NCBI RefSeq assembly: GCF_001482195.1 | Contig: NZ_KQ759763.1 | Location: 2,035,780 to 2,099,779, forward strand | Origin: Luteimonas abyssi | GTDB lineage: Bacteria > Pseudomonadota > Gammaproteobacteria > Xanthomonadales > Xanthomonadaceae | Direction of reading: 5' to 3' | DNA length: 64,000 nt | Shown: in pieces, positions 48,646 through 60,489 of the stretch | Position numbering within the stretch: the stretch's first letter is position 1 | Layout of the letters: each line of letters opens with the position of its first letter | The notes under the pieces: generated by a model | What the model saw: the letters and a program-made list of their open reading frames with translations, nothing else | What the model was told of the DNA's origin: nothing | Databases searched by the model: none | Program-made: the position numbers and the translations under genes

Positions 48646-50769
48646 TCAGCGCCACTGGAAGATCAGCACGGCCAGCAGAGCAATCAGGCCGAGGATCATC
48701 GCGAAGGCGTAGTGGTAGAGGAAGCCGGACTGCACGCGGCGCGAGACGCTCGCCACCAGGTCGACCACGCGGGCGGCGCCATTGACGAACAGCCCGTCGA
48801 TGAGCGTTTCGTCGTTCTTGCGCGACACCTGGCCGAGCAGCAGACCGCCGCCGGCGAAACCGTCGATCCACAGGTCGTCGGCCCAGTACTTCTTCTCCAG
48901 CACCCGGATCGGCAGCGCGAAGATGCGCGCGGCCTTGGCCGGCAGGTCGGTGCGCCAGAGATACATCAGCGTGGCCAGCGCGAAGCCCGCGAACGTCAGC
49001 CAGAACGCCGGCACCATGAAGCCGTGCAGGCCCAGGCCCACCGGACCGTGCCAGAGCTCGTCCTTCAACGCGAGCACGGTGTCGCGCGCCGGGGCCAGGT
49101 CGATCGCGCCCAGGAAGAACGGCAGTTGCTCGTGGTGGCCGCTCCAGTCGGTGCCGAACAGCATCGGACCGGCGGTGAAGAAGCCGATCGCGATCGACGG
49201 GATCGCCAGCAGGATCAGCGGCAGGGTCACCACCCACGGCGATTCGTGCGGTTCGTGCGCGTGATGGCCGTGGCCGTGGTCGTCGTGGTGGGCATCGCCG
49301 TCCAGCGGCTCGGCGTGGGTCTCCTGGCCGTGCGCGTCGTGGGCGGCATGTTCGTGAGACGCATGCGCGTGGCGGAAGCGTTCCTCACCGAAGAAGGTCA
49401 GGTACAGCAGGCGGAAGCTGTAGAAGCTGGTGACGAACGCGCCCAGCAACACCGCCCAGTAGCCGTACTGCCCCACCCAACCCATGCGCTCGGCGGCGTG
49501 GCCGGCGGCCTCGATGATGGTGTCCTTCGAGTAGAACCCGGACAGGAACGGCGTGCCGACCAGGGCCAGGGTGCCGATCACGCTGGTCCAGAAGGTGATC
49601 GGCATGTACTTGCGCAGGCCGCCCATCTTGCGCATGTCCTGCTCGTGATGCATGCCGATGATCACCGAGCCGGCGGCCAGGAACAGCAGCGCCTTGAAGA
49701 ACGCGTGGGTCATCAGGTGGAACACGGCCGCCGAGTACGCCGACACGCCCAGGGCGACGGTCATGTAGCCCAGCTGCGACAGCGTGGAATACGCCACGAC
49801 GCGCTTGATGTCGTTCTGCACGATACCGATCAGGCCGGTGAAGAAGGCCGTGGTCGCACCGATGAACAGGATGAAGGCCAGTGCGGTGTCGCTGAGCTCG
49901 AACAACGGCGACATGCGCGCGACCATGAAGATGCCGGCGGTCACCATCGTCGCGGCATGGATCAGCGCCGAGATCGGGGTCGGGCCCTCCATCGAGTCGG
50001 GCAACCAGACGTGCAGCGGCACCTGGGCCGACTTGCCCATCGCGCCGATGAACAGGCAGATGCAGATCAAGGTGGCGACCGACCACTCGTAGCCGGCGAT
50101 GATCTGCACGGTCTGGCCGCCGCCGATGCGGTCGGTGGCGTTGGCGAAGACGGTGGCGTAGTCGAGGCTGCCGAACCAGTACAGCACGCCGGCGATGCCG
50201 AGCAGGAAGCCGAAGTCGCCGACACGGTTGACCAGGAAGGCCTTCATGTTGGCGAACACCGCGGTGGGCTTCTTGAACCAGAAACCGATCAGCAGGTACG
50301 ACACCAGGCCCACCGCCTCCCAACCGAAGAACAGTTGCAGGAAGTTGTTGCCCATCACCAGCATGAGCATCGAGAAGGTGAACAGCGAGATGTAGCTGAA
50401 GAAGCGCTGGTAGCCAGGATCCTCGGCCATGTAGCCGATGGTGTAGATGTGCACCAGCAGCGCGACGAAGGTGACCACCACCATCATCATCGCGGTCAGC
50501 TTGTCGATCATGAAGCCGACGTGGGCGCTGTAGTTGCCCACCTCGAAGAAGGTGTAGACGTTCTCGTTGTACGGCGCGGCCCCCTGCAGCAGCTGCCACA
50601 TCACGTACATGGACAGCACGCAGCTGATCGCCACGCCGAGGATGGTCGCGGTGTGCGCGCCGGCCCGACCGACCTGGCGGCCGAACAGGCCGGCAATGAT
50701 CGAGCCCAGCAGCGGCGCCAGCACGATGATCAGCAAGTGGGTTGTCGAAATCGCCATCAGGTTGTCCAT
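48646..50769 (-). CDS. nuoL: NADH-quinone oxidoreductase subunit L with His-rich loop
   Basis: The distal antiporter-like subunit of complex I, carrying the long lateral helix. The product is 707 residues. Conserved parts include LHVWLPDSMEGPTPISALIHAA and YFFDHSP-free antiporter core motifs such as HAFFKALLFLAAGSV. A loop at about residues 466-511 holds 15 His among 45 residues, absent in E. coli NuoL (about 613 residues). ATG 50769 or 50757 could be the start; neither has a good RBS. Unusually, 410 bases separate it from nuoK. Confidence 0.96.
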   Translation of the reverse strand: MDNLMAISTTHLLIIVLAPLLGSIIAGLFGRQVGRAGAHTATILGVAISCVLSMYVMWQLLQGAAPYNENVYTFFEVGNYSAHVGFMIDKLTAMMMVVVTFVALLVHIYTIGYMAEDPGYQRFFSYISLFTFSMLMLVMGNNFLQLFFGWEAVGLVSYLLIGFWFKKPTAVFANMKAFLVNRVGDFGFLLGIAGVLYWFGSLDYATVFANATDRIGGGQTVQIIAGYEWSVATLICICLFIGAMGKSAQVPLHVWLPDSMEGPTPISALIHAATMVTAGIFMVARMSPLFELSDTALAFILFIGATTAFFTGLIGIVQNDIKRVVAYSTLSQLGYMTVALGVSAYSAAVFHLMTHAFFKALLFLAAGSVIIGMHHEQDMRKMGGLRKYMPITFWTSVIGTLALVGTPFLSGFYSKDTIIEAAGHAAERMGWVGQYGYWAVLLGAFVTSFYSFRLLYLTFFGEERFRHAHASHEHAAHDAHGQETHAEPLDGDAHHDDHGHGHHAHEPHESPWVVTLPLILLAIPSIAIGFFTAGPMLFGTDWSGHHEQLPFFLGAIDLAPARDTVLALKDELWHGPVGLGLHGFMVPAFWLTFAGFALATLMYLWRTDLPAKAARIFALPIRVLEKKYWADDLWIDGFAGGGLLLGQVSRKNDETLIDGLFVNGAARVVDLVASVSRRVQSGFLYHYAFAMILGLIALLAVLIFQWR

Positions 50770-51179
50770 TGACCGGGTCGCACAGGGCGGACCGTTACAG
50801 CCGGTTCGGCGGTGCCTGCAAGCAGGCGCTGCCGCGTCGTTGCGTGAGGCCCTCCCGGACGCTGCGAACCGGGTTGGTCCGCATCGCGACTGCGACGGCC
50901 TCGTTGTCGGGGCACCGCTGCCCAGTGGGCGCTGGCGATGCCTGCGTTGTCACGTCCGCCGTTGCCGACGGTGTCGCATCGGGCCCTCGAGCCCTCCCCG
51001 GCCGTTCTCGGCAGGAGTTCGCGGCGGTGCGGGCTTTCCGGGCCTGCGGCCGTTGTTGTGTTCGAGTTGTCGTGCGTGCCATCCATGGCGGTGTTGCGTG
51101 GGCTCCGGAGAGTCCGGCCCGGCCATCCATGACCGGGCGTTCGGGAAGCCGCGAGCCAGTGGCTCGCAAACGGCTTCCC
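50770..51179. other. Unusually long spacer between nuoK and nuoL
   Basis: 410 bases without a convincing gene inside an otherwise tightly packed operon (neighbouring genes overlap or lie within 30 bases). The frames present have low-complexity, Arg/Pro/Gly-rich translations with no start signal. The first 37 bases on the minus strand form a strong hairpin (listed separately). Confidence 0.65.
51143..51179 (-). other. Strong intra-operon hairpin directly after nuoK
   Basis: GGGAAGCC/GGCTTCCC and GCGAGCC/GGCTCGC stack into a 15-bp stem with a 4-base bulge and a 3-base loop, starting at the base after the nuoK stop. There is no U run, so it likely stabilises or divides the mRNA and does not terminate it. 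Confidence 0.65.
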
Positions 51180-51503
51180 TCACCCCTTCAACGTGTCGAT
51201 GTCGGCGACGTTGATGGTGCGTCTGTTGCGGAACAGCGTGACCAGGATCGCCAGGCCGATCGCGGCTTCCGCCGCGGCCACGGTCAGGATGAAGAACACG
51301 AAGACCTGGCCCGTCGCATCGGCGAAATGGCGGGAGAACGCGATGAAGTTGATGTTGACCGCGAGCAGCATCAGCTCGATCGACATCAACAGCACGATCA
51401 CGTTCTTCCGGTTGAGGAAGATGCCGGCCACGCTGATGCAGAACAGTACCGCGCCCAACGCCAGGTAATGGCCCAGCGCGAGACCTTCGCCGAACAGGCT
51501 CAT
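51180..51503 (-). CDS. nuoK: NADH-quinone oxidoreductase subunit K
   Basis: Small three-helix membrane subunit of complex I. The product is 107 residues from ATG 51503, which overlaps the nuoJ stop (ATGA). The conserved membrane Glu residues lie in [17 protein letters not shown] and in [14 protein letters not shown]. Confidence 0.96.
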   Translation of the reverse strand: MSLFGEGLALGHYLALGAVLFCISVAGIFLNRKNVIVLLMSIELMLLAVNINFIAFSRHFADATGQVFVFFILTVAAAEAAIGLAILVTLFRNRRTINVADIDTLKG

Positions 51504-52144
51504 GCCTTGCCCTCCCCGTCGGTGGCGGGCGGCGGCGACAACGGCGCCGGACGCTCGGCGTCCATCTTCACCAGGCGGAAGCGGTCGGCAGCACGCACGG
51601 CCGCCTGCTTGCCCGGATTCTGGGTCTTGTTGCCAGTCCGCACGCGCAGGGTCAGCATCACCGCGGCCACGACCGCCACGGTCAGGATCAGCGCGGCGAT
51701 CTCGAACGGCAGCAGATAGTCGCGGAACAGCGTGTGCGCGACCCATTCGGTATTGCTGAGCCCAGCCACCTCGGCCGGATCCGCACCGAACGGCGTGCCG
51801 CGCGAGCCGACGCCGATCAGGGTCAGCATCTGCGCCAGCATCACCACCGCGACCAGCAGACCGACCGGCAGGTAACGCACGTAACCCTCGCGCATCGAGC
51901 TCACGTCGATGTCGAGCATCATCACCACGAACAGGAACAGCACCATCACCGCACCGACATAGACCAGGATCAGCGCGACACCGAGGAACTCGGCGCCGGC
52001 GAGAATCCAGGTGCAGGCGGTGCTGAAGAACGTCAGCACCAGGAACAGGGCTGCGTGCACCGGGTTGCGCACACTGATCACGGCCACCGCGGACATCACG
52101 GTGATCGCGGCGAAGGCCAGGAAGGCGGGAAGAATGAAATCCAT
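51500..52144 (-). CDS. nuoJ: NADH-quinone oxidoreductase subunit J
   Basis: Membrane subunit of complex I with five helices. The product is 214 residues. [21 protein letters not shown] is the conserved central helix with the pi-bulge. It follows nuoI by 3 bases and overlaps nuoK. Confidence 0.96.
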   Translation of the reverse strand: MDFILPAFLAFAAITVMSAVAVISVRNPVHAALFLVLTFFSTACTWILAGAEFLGVALILVYVGAVMVLFLFVVMMLDIDVSSMREGYVRYLPVGLLVAVVMLAQMLTLIGVGSRGTPFGADPAEVAGLSNTEWVAHTLFRDYLLPFEIAALILTVAVVAAVMLTLRVRTGNKTQNPGKQAAVRAADRFRLVKMDAERPAPLSPPPATDGEGKA

Positions 52145-52147
52145 GAC

Positions 52148-52636
52148 TTACCTGTAGGCGGCGTCGGCGGCGCGACGTTCGGCGATCTCCGCCTCGAGGC
52201 GGTCGCCGAGCGCGAGCAGCTGCGGCTTGGTGACGATGTTCTCGCCGCGGTTCTCGAAGTGATACTCGTGGACGTGGGTCTCGACGATCGAGTCCACCGG
52301 GCACGATTCCTCGCAGAAGCCGCAGTAGATGCACTTGAACAGATCGATGTCGTAACGCGTGGTGCGGCGGGTGCCGTCCTCGCGCTGGGTCGAGTCGATG
52401 GTGATCGCAAGCGCGGGACACACCGCTTCGCACAGCTTGCAGGCGATGCAGCGCTCTTCGCCGTTGGGATAGCGGCGCAACGCATGAAGGCCGCGGAAGC
52501 GCACCGACTGCGGCTGCTTCTCCATCGGATACATCATCGTGTACTTGTCGCGCCACAGGTACTTGAAGGTGAGCTTCAGCCCACCCAGCAGCTCCAGCAG
52601 CAACAGGCTGCGGAAGAAATTACCGACACCGCTCAT
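52148..52636 (-). CDS. nuoI: NADH-quinone oxidoreductase subunit I
   Basis: Ferredoxin-like subunit carrying two 4Fe-4S clusters (N6a/N6b). The product is 162 residues. The motifs [12 protein letters not shown] and [12 protein letters not shown] supply the eight Cys ligands. ATG 52636 overlaps the nuoH stop. Confidence 0.98.
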   Translation of the reverse strand: MSGVGNFFRSLLLLELLGGLKLTFKYLWRDKYTMMYPMEKQPQSVRFRGLHALRRYPNGEERCIACKLCEAVCPALAITIDSTQREDGTRRTTRYDIDLFKCIYCGFCEESCPVDSIVETHVHEYHFENRGENIVTKPQLLALGDRLEAEIAERRAADAAYR

Positions 52637-53712
52637 CGCTGTACCCCCTCGAGCACGCCGAAGTACGCCAACAGCGCGGTCACCACGATCCAGAAAATGC
52701 TGATCGGGATGAACACCTTCCAGCCCAGCCGCATGATCTGGTCGTAGCGGTAGCGCGGGAACGAGGCACGGAACCAGATGAAGCAGCTGGCGAAGAAGAA
52801 GACCTTGGCGAACAGCCACCACCAGCCGTCCACCGACAGGAACGGGATGCCCCAGCCGTGGAACGGCGACAGCCACCCGCCGAGGAAGAACAGCGCGGTG
52901 AGGAAGCTGATCAGGATCATGTTCGCGTATTCGGCGAGGAAGAACAGCGCGAACGCCGACCCCGAATACTCGACCATGTGGCCGGCCACGATTTCCGACT
53001 CGCCCTCGACCACGTCGAACGGCGCACGGTTGGTCTCGGCCACGCCGGACACGAAGTAGATGACGAACAGCGGCAGCAACGGCAGCCAGAACCAGCTCAG
53101 GAAACCGCCCGAACCCGATTGCGCCATCACGATGTCGGTCAGGTTCAGGCTGCCGGCGGCGATCAGCACGCCGACCAGCGAGAAGCCCATCGCGATTTCG
53201 TAGCTGACCACCTGCGCGGCCGAGCGCATCGCGCCGAGGAACGCGTACTTCGAGTTGGACGCCCAGCCGGCGAGAATGACGCCGTAGACGCCCAAGGAGG
53301 TCATCGCCAGCAAATACAGCAGACCGGCATTGGCATTCGACAGCACCAGCTGCGCATCGAACGGCACCACCGCCCACGCCGCGAACGCCGGCGCGAGGGT
53401 GATCAACGGCGCCAGCAGGAACAGCGAGCGGTGCGCGTTGGCCGGCTGCAGCACTTCCTTGAACAACAGCTTGAACACGTCCGCGAAGGCCTGCAGCACG
53501 CCGAAGCCGACGTACTGCGGCCCGTGACGGACATGCATCCAGCCGATCAGCTTGCGTTCCCAGACCACGTAGAACGCCACGGTGATGATCACAGGCATGG
53601 CGATCGCCAGGACCTTGAGCACGATCCACAGCACCGTGCCGACCGCGCCGAGCGAGAACAAGGCATCGCGCAGCGGTCCGACCACCTGTTGGAGCAATTC
53701 GGCCGTCGTCAT
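52633..53712 (-). CDS. nuoH: NADH-quinone oxidoreductase subunit H
   Basis: Membrane subunit that forms the quinone chamber with NuoB and NuoD. The product is 359 residues with eight or so helices. [18 protein letters not shown] and [17 protein letters not shown] are family signatures. It overlaps nuoG and nuoI by four bases each. Confidence 0.97.
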   Translation of the reverse strand: MTTAELLQQVVGPLRDALFSLGAVGTVLWIVLKVLAIAMPVIITVAFYVVWERKLIGWMHVRHGPQYVGFGVLQAFADVFKLLFKEVLQPANAHRSLFLLAPLITLAPAFAAWAVVPFDAQLVLSNANAGLLYLLAMTSLGVYGVILAGWASNSKYAFLGAMRSAAQVVSYEIAMGFSLVGVLIAAGSLNLTDIVMAQSGSGGFLSWFWLPLLPLFVIYFVSGVAETNRAPFDVVEGESEIVAGHMVEYSGSAFALFFLAEYANMILISFLTALFFLGGWLSPFHGWGIPFLSVDGWWWLFAKVFFFASCFIWFRASFPRYRYDQIMRLGWKVFIPISIFWIVVTALLAYFGVLEGVQR

Positions 53713-55949
53713 GCCGGCACCACCTGTACGTTGCCGGCCATCAGCGCCGCCGTGGCGCCGTAACCGCTTTCCACGAAGACCGCGCCGCGCGCGACCTGAT
53801 CACTGACGGTCACCTGCAGCGTCGCGGTCCCGGCATGGTTGGACACCTTGGCCATCCCGTCGTGCGCCGCGCCGATCGCCTGCGCATCTTCCGGATGCAA
53901 CACGATGCGCGGACCGAGATTGAGCGGATGCGACTGCAGCGCCGCGGCGCGGCGCACCACGGCATCGCTGCGGTAGATCGCCGGCGCGGTCGCCAGTTCG
54001 AGGCCGTCGCTCCCCTGCGGTGCCTGCCCGGCACGCACCTGCACATCGCGCTGGGCCAGGCCGGCGCGCAGCTGGGGCAGATCGACGAAATCGAAGCCGC
54101 CCAGCTCGAGCTGGGCGCCGAGCGCACGCAGCACGCGCCAGCCCGGTCGCGCATCGCCCGCCAGGCGACCGCCGGCGACGGCACGCTGCTCGCGTCCTTC
54201 CAGATTGGTCAGGGTCGCGTCGATCTCGGGCAGCGCGCCGATCGGCAGGATCACGTCCGCCACCGCTCGCGTCGAAGCGCAGGCGAACTGGCTGAAGGCC
54301 ACGACCTGGGCGCCGCTGAGCGCCTTGAGCGCGAGCGCCTGGTCGGCGAAATCGAGACCGGGCTCGACCCCGTACAGCACGTAGGCCGAACGGCTGTCGG
54401 CCAGCATCGACTGCGCGTCGCGCGAGGTCGGCAGCACGCCGTGACGACTCAGGCCGATCGCGTTGGCGCCCTGCGGGATCCGGCACAGCGCACCGCCGTG
54501 CGCGGCGGCGAACGCAGCCGCCGCGTCGCGGATCGCCGCGGCATGCACGCCCGACTCGGCCAGCGCACCGACGATCACCACGAGGCGGTCGCCCTCGCCC
54601 GCCGCAGCGCCGAACGCGTCGTTGCCGAGCACGCCGGCGATCGCCGACGGCGGCACGATGGTCTTCGAGGCCACATCGAAGGTGAAGTCGAAATCGACGG
54701 GGTTGATCACATGGACCTTCGCCCCATGCGTCCACGCCTGGCGCACGCGATGGTGCAGCAGCGGCAGCTCGTGGCGCAGGTTCGACCCCACGATGACCAC
54801 GGTCCCGGCCTTGGCGATGTCGGCGACCGGCATCGCGAACGGCGCCGCGACGGCATCGCCGGACAGGTCGCGCTGGGCGATGCGGTGGTCGAGATTGCCG
54901 GTCCCCAGGCCCTCGGCGAGGCGGGCCAGCAACGCACCCTCCTCGTTCGAGGTCGCCGGATGGACCAGCACACCCAGATCGTCGGCGGCGTTGTCGCGCA
55001 GGATCTGCGCGGCACGCGCCAGCGCCTCGTCCCAGCTCGCCTCACGCCAGGTGTCGCCGTCCTTCAACAGCGGCTTCGTAGCGCGGTCCTCGGCGGCCAG
55101 GCCCTGGTGCGAGTAACGGTCGCGATCGGACAACCAGCACTCGTTGACCGCCTCGTTGTCGCGCGGCACGGTGCGCAGCACCTCGCCACGGCGCACGTGC
55201 AGGAACAGGTTGCTGCCCAGCGCGTCGTGGTAGCCCAGCGATTCCTTGGCGATCAACTCCCAGGGACGTGCGCGGAAACGGAACACCTTGTTGGTCAGCG
55301 CGCCCACCGGGCACACGTCGATGACGTTGCCGGACAGTTCGGTGGTCAGCGGCTTGCCGTCGTAGGTGCCGATCTGCAGGTTCTCGCCGCGCTGCATGCC
55401 GCCGAGTTCGTAGGTGCCGGCGACTTCCGCGGTGAAGCGGACGCAGCGCGTGCACTGGATGCAGCGGGTCATCTCGGTGGCGACCAGCGAGCCGAGATCC
55501 TCGTCGGGCACCACGCGTTTGCGCTCGGCGAAGCGGCTGACCGAACGGCCGTAGCCCAGCGACAGGTCCTGCAGCTCGCACTCACCGCCCTGATCGCAGA
55601 TCGGGCAATCGAGCGGATGGTTGATCAGCAGGAACTCCATCACGTTGCGCTGCGCCTTGAGCGCCTTGTCGTTACGCGTGAAGACTTTCAGGCCGTCCAT
55701 CACCGGCGTCGCACACGCCGGCGACGGCTTCGGCGCCGAACGTCCGCCGACCTCGGTATCGACCAGGCACATGCGGCAGTTGGCCGCGATGCTCAGCTTG
55801 TCGTGGTAGCAGAACCGCGGGATCGGGATCCCGGCCTTGTCCGCGGCCTGGATGATCATCGAGCCCTTGGGCGCGGCCATCTCGACGCCGTCGATGAAGA
55901 CGGTGACGTGATCCGGCGGCAGGTCGGGATTCACGGGTTGCGCGCTCAT
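53709..55949 (-). CDS. nuoG: NADH-quinone oxidoreductase subunit G
   Basis: Large iron-sulfur subunit of the peripheral arm. The product is 746 residues from ATG 55949. The cluster-binding N terminus has [28 protein letters not shown] with the upstream HPLD, and [10 protein letters not shown]. The rest is a degenerate molybdopterin-oxidoreductase fold. It overlaps nuoF by four bases. Confidence 0.97.
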   Translation of the reverse strand: MSAQPVNPDLPPDHVTVFIDGVEMAAPKGSMIIQAADKAGIPIPRFCYHDKLSIAANCRMCLVDTEVGGRSAPKPSPACATPVMDGLKVFTRNDKALKAQRNVMEFLLINHPLDCPICDQGGECELQDLSLGYGRSVSRFAERKRVVPDEDLGSLVATEMTRCIQCTRCVRFTAEVAGTYELGGMQRGENLQIGTYDGKPLTTELSGNVIDVCPVGALTNKVFRFRARPWELIAKESLGYHDALGSNLFLHVRRGEVLRTVPRDNEAVNECWLSDRDRYSHQGLAAEDRATKPLLKDGDTWREASWDEALARAAQILRDNAADDLGVLVHPATSNEEGALLARLAEGLGTGNLDHRIAQRDLSGDAVAAPFAMPVADIAKAGTVVIVGSNLRHELPLLHHRVRQAWTHGAKVHVINPVDFDFTFDVASKTIVPPSAIAGVLGNDAFGAAAGEGDRLVVIVGALAESGVHAAAIRDAAAAFAAAHGGALCRIPQGANAIGLSRHGVLPTSRDAQSMLADSRSAYVLYGVEPGLDFADQALALKALSGAQVVAFSQFACASTRAVADVILPIGALPEIDATLTNLEGREQRAVAGGRLAGDARPGWRVLRALGAQLELGGFDFVDLPQLRAGLAQRDVQVRAGQAPQGSDGLELATAPAIYRSDAVVRRAAALQSHPLNLGPRIVLHPEDAQAIGAAHDGMAKVSNHAGTATLQVTVSDQVARGAVFVESGYGATAALMAGNVQVVPA

Positions 55950-57313
55950 GCGGCCACCGCCTTCTGCACCACGGTGCCGTTGCGCTGGTCGTCGACGAGG
56001 AAACGGCGGTTCACGATGGCGTACTCGAACTCGTCCCAGTAATGGCGCAGGAACCCCTGCACCGGCCACGCGGCGGCCTCACCGAACGCGCAGATGGTGT
56101 GCCCCTCGATCTGCCCGGCCGCCGCGCGCAGCATCTCCAGGTCCTGGACCGTGGCGGTGTGCTCGGCGATGCGGGTCAGCATGCGGTACATCCAGCCGGT
56201 GCCCTCGCGACACGGCGTGCACTGGCCGCAGGATTCCTTGTAGTAGAAGCGCGCGATGCGCTGACAGGCGCGCACCATGCACGTGGTGTCGTCCATGACG
56301 ATGACCGCGCCGGACCCGAGGCCGGAGCCGGCCTTCTGGATCGCGTCGTAGTCCATCGTCAGGCCCATCATCACCTCGCCGGGCAGCACCGGCATCGACG
56401 AGCCGCCGGGAATCACGCCCTTGATCGTGCGCCCCTCACGCATGCCGCCGCACAGCTCGAGCAACTCGGAGAACGGCGTGCCCAGGCGGATCTCGTGATT
56501 GCCCGGCTTCGCGACGTGACCGGACACCGAGAAAATCTTGCAACCGCCGTTGTTCGGCTTGCCGAGACCCATGAACCACTCGGCGCCGTTGCGCACGATC
56601 GCCGGCACCGACGCATAGGTCTCGGTGTTGTTGATCGTGGTCGGCTTGCCGTACAGGCCGAAATTGGCGGGGAACGGCGGCTTGTAGCGCGGCTGGCCCT
56701 TCTTGCCTTCCAGCGACTCCATCAGCGCGGTCTCTTCGCCACAGATGTAGGCACCCGCGCCGAGCGCGTTGTACAGATCGATGTCGATGCCCGAGCCGAG
56801 GATGTCCTTGCCCAGCCAACCGTTGGCATAGGCCTCGGCGGTGGCTTCTTCCAGGTGCTCGAAGGGCTCGTGATGGAACTCGCCGCGCAGGTAGTTGTAA
56901 CCCACGCTCGAACCCGTCGCGTAGCAGGCGATCGCCATGCCTTCGATCACGGCATGCGGGTTGTAGCGCAGGATGTCGCGGTCCTTGGCCGTGCCCGGTT
57001 CGGATTCGTCCGAGTTGCAGAGGATGTACTTCTGCATGTCGCCCTTCGGCATGAAGCTCCACTTCAGGCCGGTCGGGAAGCCTGCGCCGCCACGGCCGCG
57101 CAGGCCGGACTGCTTGACCATCTCGATGACGTCGGCGGGCGGAATCTTCTCGCTCAGGATCTTGCGCAGCGCCTGGTAGCCGCCGGTCTTGAGGTAGTTC
57201 TCGTACGACCACGGCTTGTCGAAATGCAACGTTGTGTAGACCGCCTGATGCTCCTGCGGCGCGGGGCCGACGGGGCCGTAGCCTTCGGAAATCTTGGGGT
57301 GGTGATGCGCCAT
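55946..57313 (-). CDS. nuoF: NADH-quinone oxidoreductase subunit F
   Basis: NADH- and FMN-binding subunit with the N3 cluster. The product is 455 residues from ATG 57313. [16 protein letters not shown] is the NADH site, [14 protein letters not shown] the FMN site and [12 protein letters not shown] the 4Fe-4S site. It lies 11 bases after nuoE. Confidence 0.98.
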   Translation of the reverse strand: MAHHHPKISEGYGPVGPAPQEHQAVYTTLHFDKPWSYENYLKTGGYQALRKILSEKIPPADVIEMVKQSGLRGRGGAGFPTGLKWSFMPKGDMQKYILCNSDESEPGTAKDRDILRYNPHAVIEGMAIACYATGSSVGYNYLRGEFHHEPFEHLEEATAEAYANGWLGKDILGSGIDIDLYNALGAGAYICGEETALMESLEGKKGQPRYKPPFPANFGLYGKPTTINNTETYASVPAIVRNGAEWFMGLGKPNNGGCKIFSVSGHVAKPGNHEIRLGTPFSELLELCGGMREGRTIKGVIPGGSSMPVLPGEVMMGLTMDYDAIQKAGSGLGSGAVIVMDDTTCMVRACQRIARFYYKESCGQCTPCREGTGWMYRMLTRIAEHTATVQDLEMLRAAAGQIEGHTICAFGEAAAWPVQGFLRHYWDEFEYAIVNRRFLVDDQRNGTVVQKAVAA

Positions 57314-57324
57314 CTCGCGTCGCC

Positions 57325-57852
57325 TCACTTCAGTCCGTCGATCAGCTCGTCCACCTTCTCGGCGGTGAGCTTCTCGTGGTAATGGCCATTGATCACGACC
57401 ACAGGCGCACCGCAGCACGCGGCGACGCACTCTTCTTCGCGCTTGAGGAAGACGCGCCCGTCGGCGGTGGATTCGCCCAGGCGGCACCCGAGCTTCTTCT
57501 CGGCATGCGCGACCAGATCCTCGGCGCCGTTGAGCCAGCAGCTGATGTTGGTGCAGAAGGCGACGTTGTTGCGGCCGACCGGCTGGGTCTCGAACATCGA
57601 GTAGAACGTCGCGACCTCGTAGGCCCACACCGGCGGCAGGTCGAGGTACTTCGCCACGCCGGCGATCAGCTCGTCGGTCAGGAAGCCCTGGTTCTGCTCC
57701 TGCGCGGCATGCAGGCCCTGCAACACCGCCGACCGCTTGCGGTCGGGCGGGAACTTGGTCAACCAGTGGTCGATGTGCGCACGCGTGTCGTCGCTGAGGA
57801 CGACCATCGGATCAACGCTGCGGGCGTTCTCGAAATTACCGGTGGCCTTCAT
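57325..57852 (-). CDS. nuoE: NADH-quinone oxidoreductase subunit E
   Basis: Thioredoxin-like subunit with the 2Fe-2S cluster N1a. The product is 175 residues. The ligands are in FCTNISCW and [10 protein letters not shown]. It overlaps nuoD by four bases. Confidence 0.97.
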   Translation of the reverse strand: MKATGNFENARSVDPMVVLSDDTRAHIDHWLTKFPPDRKRSAVLQGLHAAQEQNQGFLTDELIAGVAKYLDLPPVWAYEVATFYSMFETQPVGRNNVAFCTNISCWLNGAEDLVAHAEKKLGCRLGESTADGRVFLKREEECVAACCGAPVVVINGHYHEKLTAEKVDELIDGLK

Positions 57853-59156
57853 CGATCCACCTCACCAAACACAAGATCATAGGTACCGATCATCGCCACG
57901 ACGTCGGCCAGCATGTGGCCGCGCACGAAGGCGTCCATCGACGACAGGTGCGCGAACCCCGGCGCACGCAGGTGCACGCGGAACGGCTTGTTGGCGCCGT
58001 CGGAGACCAGGTAGCAGCCGAACTCGCCCTTCGGCGCCTCGACCGCGGCGTAGGTCTCGCCGGCGGGGACGGAATAGCCTTCCGAGAACAGCTTGAAGTG
58101 ATGGATCAACGCTTCCATGTCGTCCTTCATCTCCTCGCGGGACGGCGGCGCGACCTTGTAGTTGTCCACCATCACCGGGCCGGGGTTGGCCTTCAGCCAG
58201 CGCACGCACTGCTCGATGATGCGCGTCGACTGGCGCATCTCGGCGATGCGAACGAGATAGCGGTCGTAGCAATCGCCTTCCACGCCGACCGGGATGTCGA
58301 AGTCGACCTCGGCGTACTTCGCGTACGGCTGCTTCTTGCGCAGGTCCCAGGCCACGCCCGAGCCGCGCAGCATCGCGCCGGTCATGCCCCACGCCTTCGC
58401 GTCGTCCGGGCTGATCACGCCGATGCCGACCGTCCGCTGCTTCCAGATGCGGTTGTCGGTGAGCAGGGTCTCGTACTCGTCGACGCGCTTGGGGAAATCG
58501 CGGGTGAAGTGCTCGAGGTAGTCCAGCAGCGAACCCTCGCGCGCCTCGTTGAAGCGCTTGAGCGTCTTGCCCTTGTGCCAGGGACTTTCCTTGTACTTCG
58601 GCATCTGCCCGGGCAGGTCCCGGTACACGCCGCCGGGCCGGTAGTAGGTCGCGTGCATGCGCGCGCCGCTGACCGCCTCGTAGACGTCCATCAGCTCTTC
58701 GCGCTCGCGGAAGGCGTACAGGAACACTGCCATCGCACCGAGATCAAGCGCGTTCGAACCGACCCACATCAGATGGTTCAGGATCCGGGTCACCTCGTCG
58801 AGCATGGTGCGGATCCACTGCGCGCGCTCCGGCGCCTCGATCCCCATCAGGGTCTCGATCGCACGCACGTAGGCATGCTCGTTGCACATCATCGACACGT
58901 AGTCGAGACGATCCATGTAGCCGATCGACTGGTTGAACGGCTTGGACTCGGCGAGCTTCTCGGTGCCCCGGTGCAGCAATCCGACGTGCGGATCGGCGCG
59001 CACGATGGTCTCGCCATCCATCTCCAGGATCAGGCGCAACACGCCGTGCGCGGCCGGATGCTGCGGGCCGAAGTTCATCGTGTAGTTGCGGATCTCCTGA
59101 CGCAGCTCCGCCGGGCTGCTGGCGAACGCCTCGGTCGCCTGGTGCACGGTGCTCAT
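57849..59156 (-). CDS. nuoD: NADH-quinone oxidoreductase subunit D
   Basis: 49-kDa-type subunit at the quinone site, related to NiFe hydrogenase large subunits. The product is 435 residues from ATG 59156. [15 protein letters not shown] and [14 protein letters not shown] are signatures. It overlaps nuoC by four bases. Confidence 0.98.
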   Translation of the reverse strand: MSTVHQATEAFASSPAELRQEIRNYTMNFGPQHPAAHGVLRLILEMDGETIVRADPHVGLLHRGTEKLAESKPFNQSIGYMDRLDYVSMMCNEHAYVRAIETLMGIEAPERAQWIRTMLDEVTRILNHLMWVGSNALDLGAMAVFLYAFREREELMDVYEAVSGARMHATYYRPGGVYRDLPGQMPKYKESPWHKGKTLKRFNEAREGSLLDYLEHFTRDFPKRVDEYETLLTDNRIWKQRTVGIGVISPDDAKAWGMTGAMLRGSGVAWDLRKKQPYAKYAEVDFDIPVGVEGDCYDRYLVRIAEMRQSTRIIEQCVRWLKANPGPVMVDNYKVAPPSREEMKDDMEALIHHFKLFSEGYSVPAGETYAAVEAPKGEFGCYLVSDGANKPFRVHLRAPGFAHLSSMDAFVRGHMLADVVAMIGTYDLVFGEVDR

Positions 59157-59908
59157 TTCCGGGTCTCCGCCTGGCGCGTCTGCGACTCGCCGGCTGCGGT
59201 CTGGTAACGGGCGTCGTCGCGCACGACGCGCGGCACGCCCACGCGCGGCTCCACCGACGTCACCGGCTCGTACACCACGCGCTTCTTCTCGGCGTCGTAG
59301 CGGACTTCGACGTTGCCGATCAGCGGGAAATCCTTGCGGAACGGATGGCCGACGAAGCCGTAGTCGGTGAGGATGCGACGGAGGTCCGGGTGGCCGGCAT
59401 AGACGATGCCGAACAGGTCGAACGCCTCGCGCTCGAACCAGTTCACGCCCGGCCAGATCGACGTCACCGAATCGATCATCGGGAGGTCGTCGTTGTCGGC
59501 CCACACGGTGACCCGCAGCCGGCGGTTGTGCTCGACCGAAAGCAGCTGCGCGACCGATGCGAAGCGGCGGCCCGGGTTCACGAGCGCGCCCTCGCCTTCC
59601 GGCTGGTCGAGCTGGCGGCTCGGCGCCTCGCCATAGCCGAAGCGGCCGGGGCCACGCCCCTCAACGCCACGGCTGAAGCCTTCGGACGACACGTCGGTGT
59701 CCCACTCGTCGCTGCCGTAGCTGAGGTAGTCGACGCCGCACAGGTCGATCAGCGATTCGAAACCGTACTCGTCGCGCAGCGCGCGACATCCGGCGAGATA
59801 CTCGCGGGCGTCGAACACGATGCCCACCTCGCCGCGCGGCGCGGCGACGGTCACTTCGGCCTGGGGAAAACGTTCGCGCAGGCGGTCGACGAATTCGACG
59901 CCGCTCAT
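59153..59908 (-). CDS. nuoC: NADH-quinone oxidoreductase subunit C
   Basis: 30-kDa-type peripheral subunit. The product is 251 residues from ATG 59908. [22 protein letters not shown] is cut short here as [12 protein letters not shown] and [13 protein letters not shown]; both are the family signature. A Gly-rich insert at about 75-110 is common in Xanthomonadaceae. It overlaps nuoB by four bases. Confidence 0.96.
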   Translation of the reverse strand: MSGVEFVDRLRERFPQAEVTVAAPRGEVGIVFDAREYLAGCRALRDEYGFESLIDLCGVDYLSYGSDEWDTDVSSEGFSRGVEGRGPGRFGYGEAPSRQLDQPEGEGALVNPGRRFASVAQLLSVEHNRRLRVTVWADNDDLPMIDSVTSIWPGVNWFEREAFDLFGIVYAGHPDLRRILTDYGFVGHPFRKDFPLIGNVEVRYDAEKKRVVYEPVTSVEPRVGVPRVVRDDARYQTAAGESQTRQAETRK

Positions 59909-60489
59909 CCGCGCATCCCCGTCTTGTGCTCGCCGAAGTTGGTGCTGCGGCGGATCTTGCGCTGCAACTGCAGGATGCCGTAGACCAGCGCCTCGGCGGT
60001 GGGCGGACAGCCCGGCACGTAGACGTCGACCGGCACGATGCGATCGCAGCCGCGCACGACGGAATAGGAGTAATGGTAGTAGCCGCCGCCATTGGCGCAG
60101 CTGCCCATCGAGATCACCCACTTCGGGTCGGGCATCTGGTCGTAGACCTTGCGCAACGCCGGCGCCATCTTGTTGACCAGGGTGCCGGCGACGATCATCA
60201 CGTCAGACTGGCGCGGCGACGGACGGAACACGACGCCGTAGCGGTCGAGATCCAGACGCGCGGCACCGGCGTGCATCATTTCCACGGCGCAACACGCCAG
60301 GCCGAACGTCATCGGCCACATCGAGCCGGTGCGCGCCCAATTGAGCAGGATGTCGGCGCTGGTGGTGACGAAGCCGCGCTCGAGCAGCGGGTTCTCGCCT
60401 TCCGGACGCAGGATGTCGTCGACGCGGCCTTCGGGCAGCGGATTGCTGGCGGCGTCGGCGACGCGCTGGATGGACTGGATCACTCCCAT
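59905..60489 (-). CDS. nuoB: NADH-quinone oxidoreductase subunit B
   Basis: Carries the N2 4Fe-4S cluster that reduces quinone. The product is 194 residues from ATG 60489. The Cys ligands are in [29 protein letters not shown] and [11 protein letters not shown]. It overlaps nuoA by 10 bases. Confidence 0.98.
   Translation of the reverse strand: MGVIQSIQRVADAASNPLPEGRVDDILRPEGENPLLERGFVTTSADILLNWARTGSMWPMTFGLACCAVEMMHAGAARLDLDRYGVVFRPSPRQSDVMIVAGTLVNKMAPALRKVYDQMPDPKWVISMGSCANGGGYYHYSYSVVRGCDRIVPVDVYVPGCPPTAEALVYGILQLQRKIRRSTNFGEHKTGMRG

Noticed and set aside
45366..48785. 1139-codon plus-strand frame rich in His, Gln, Arg and Asp
   Set aside because: Exactly opposite nuoN and nuoM; repetitive antisense translation, not a protein.
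50757..51169. Small minus-strand frames in the nuoK-nuoL spacer
   Set aside because: Low-complexity translations without RBS; overlapping frames are equally open.
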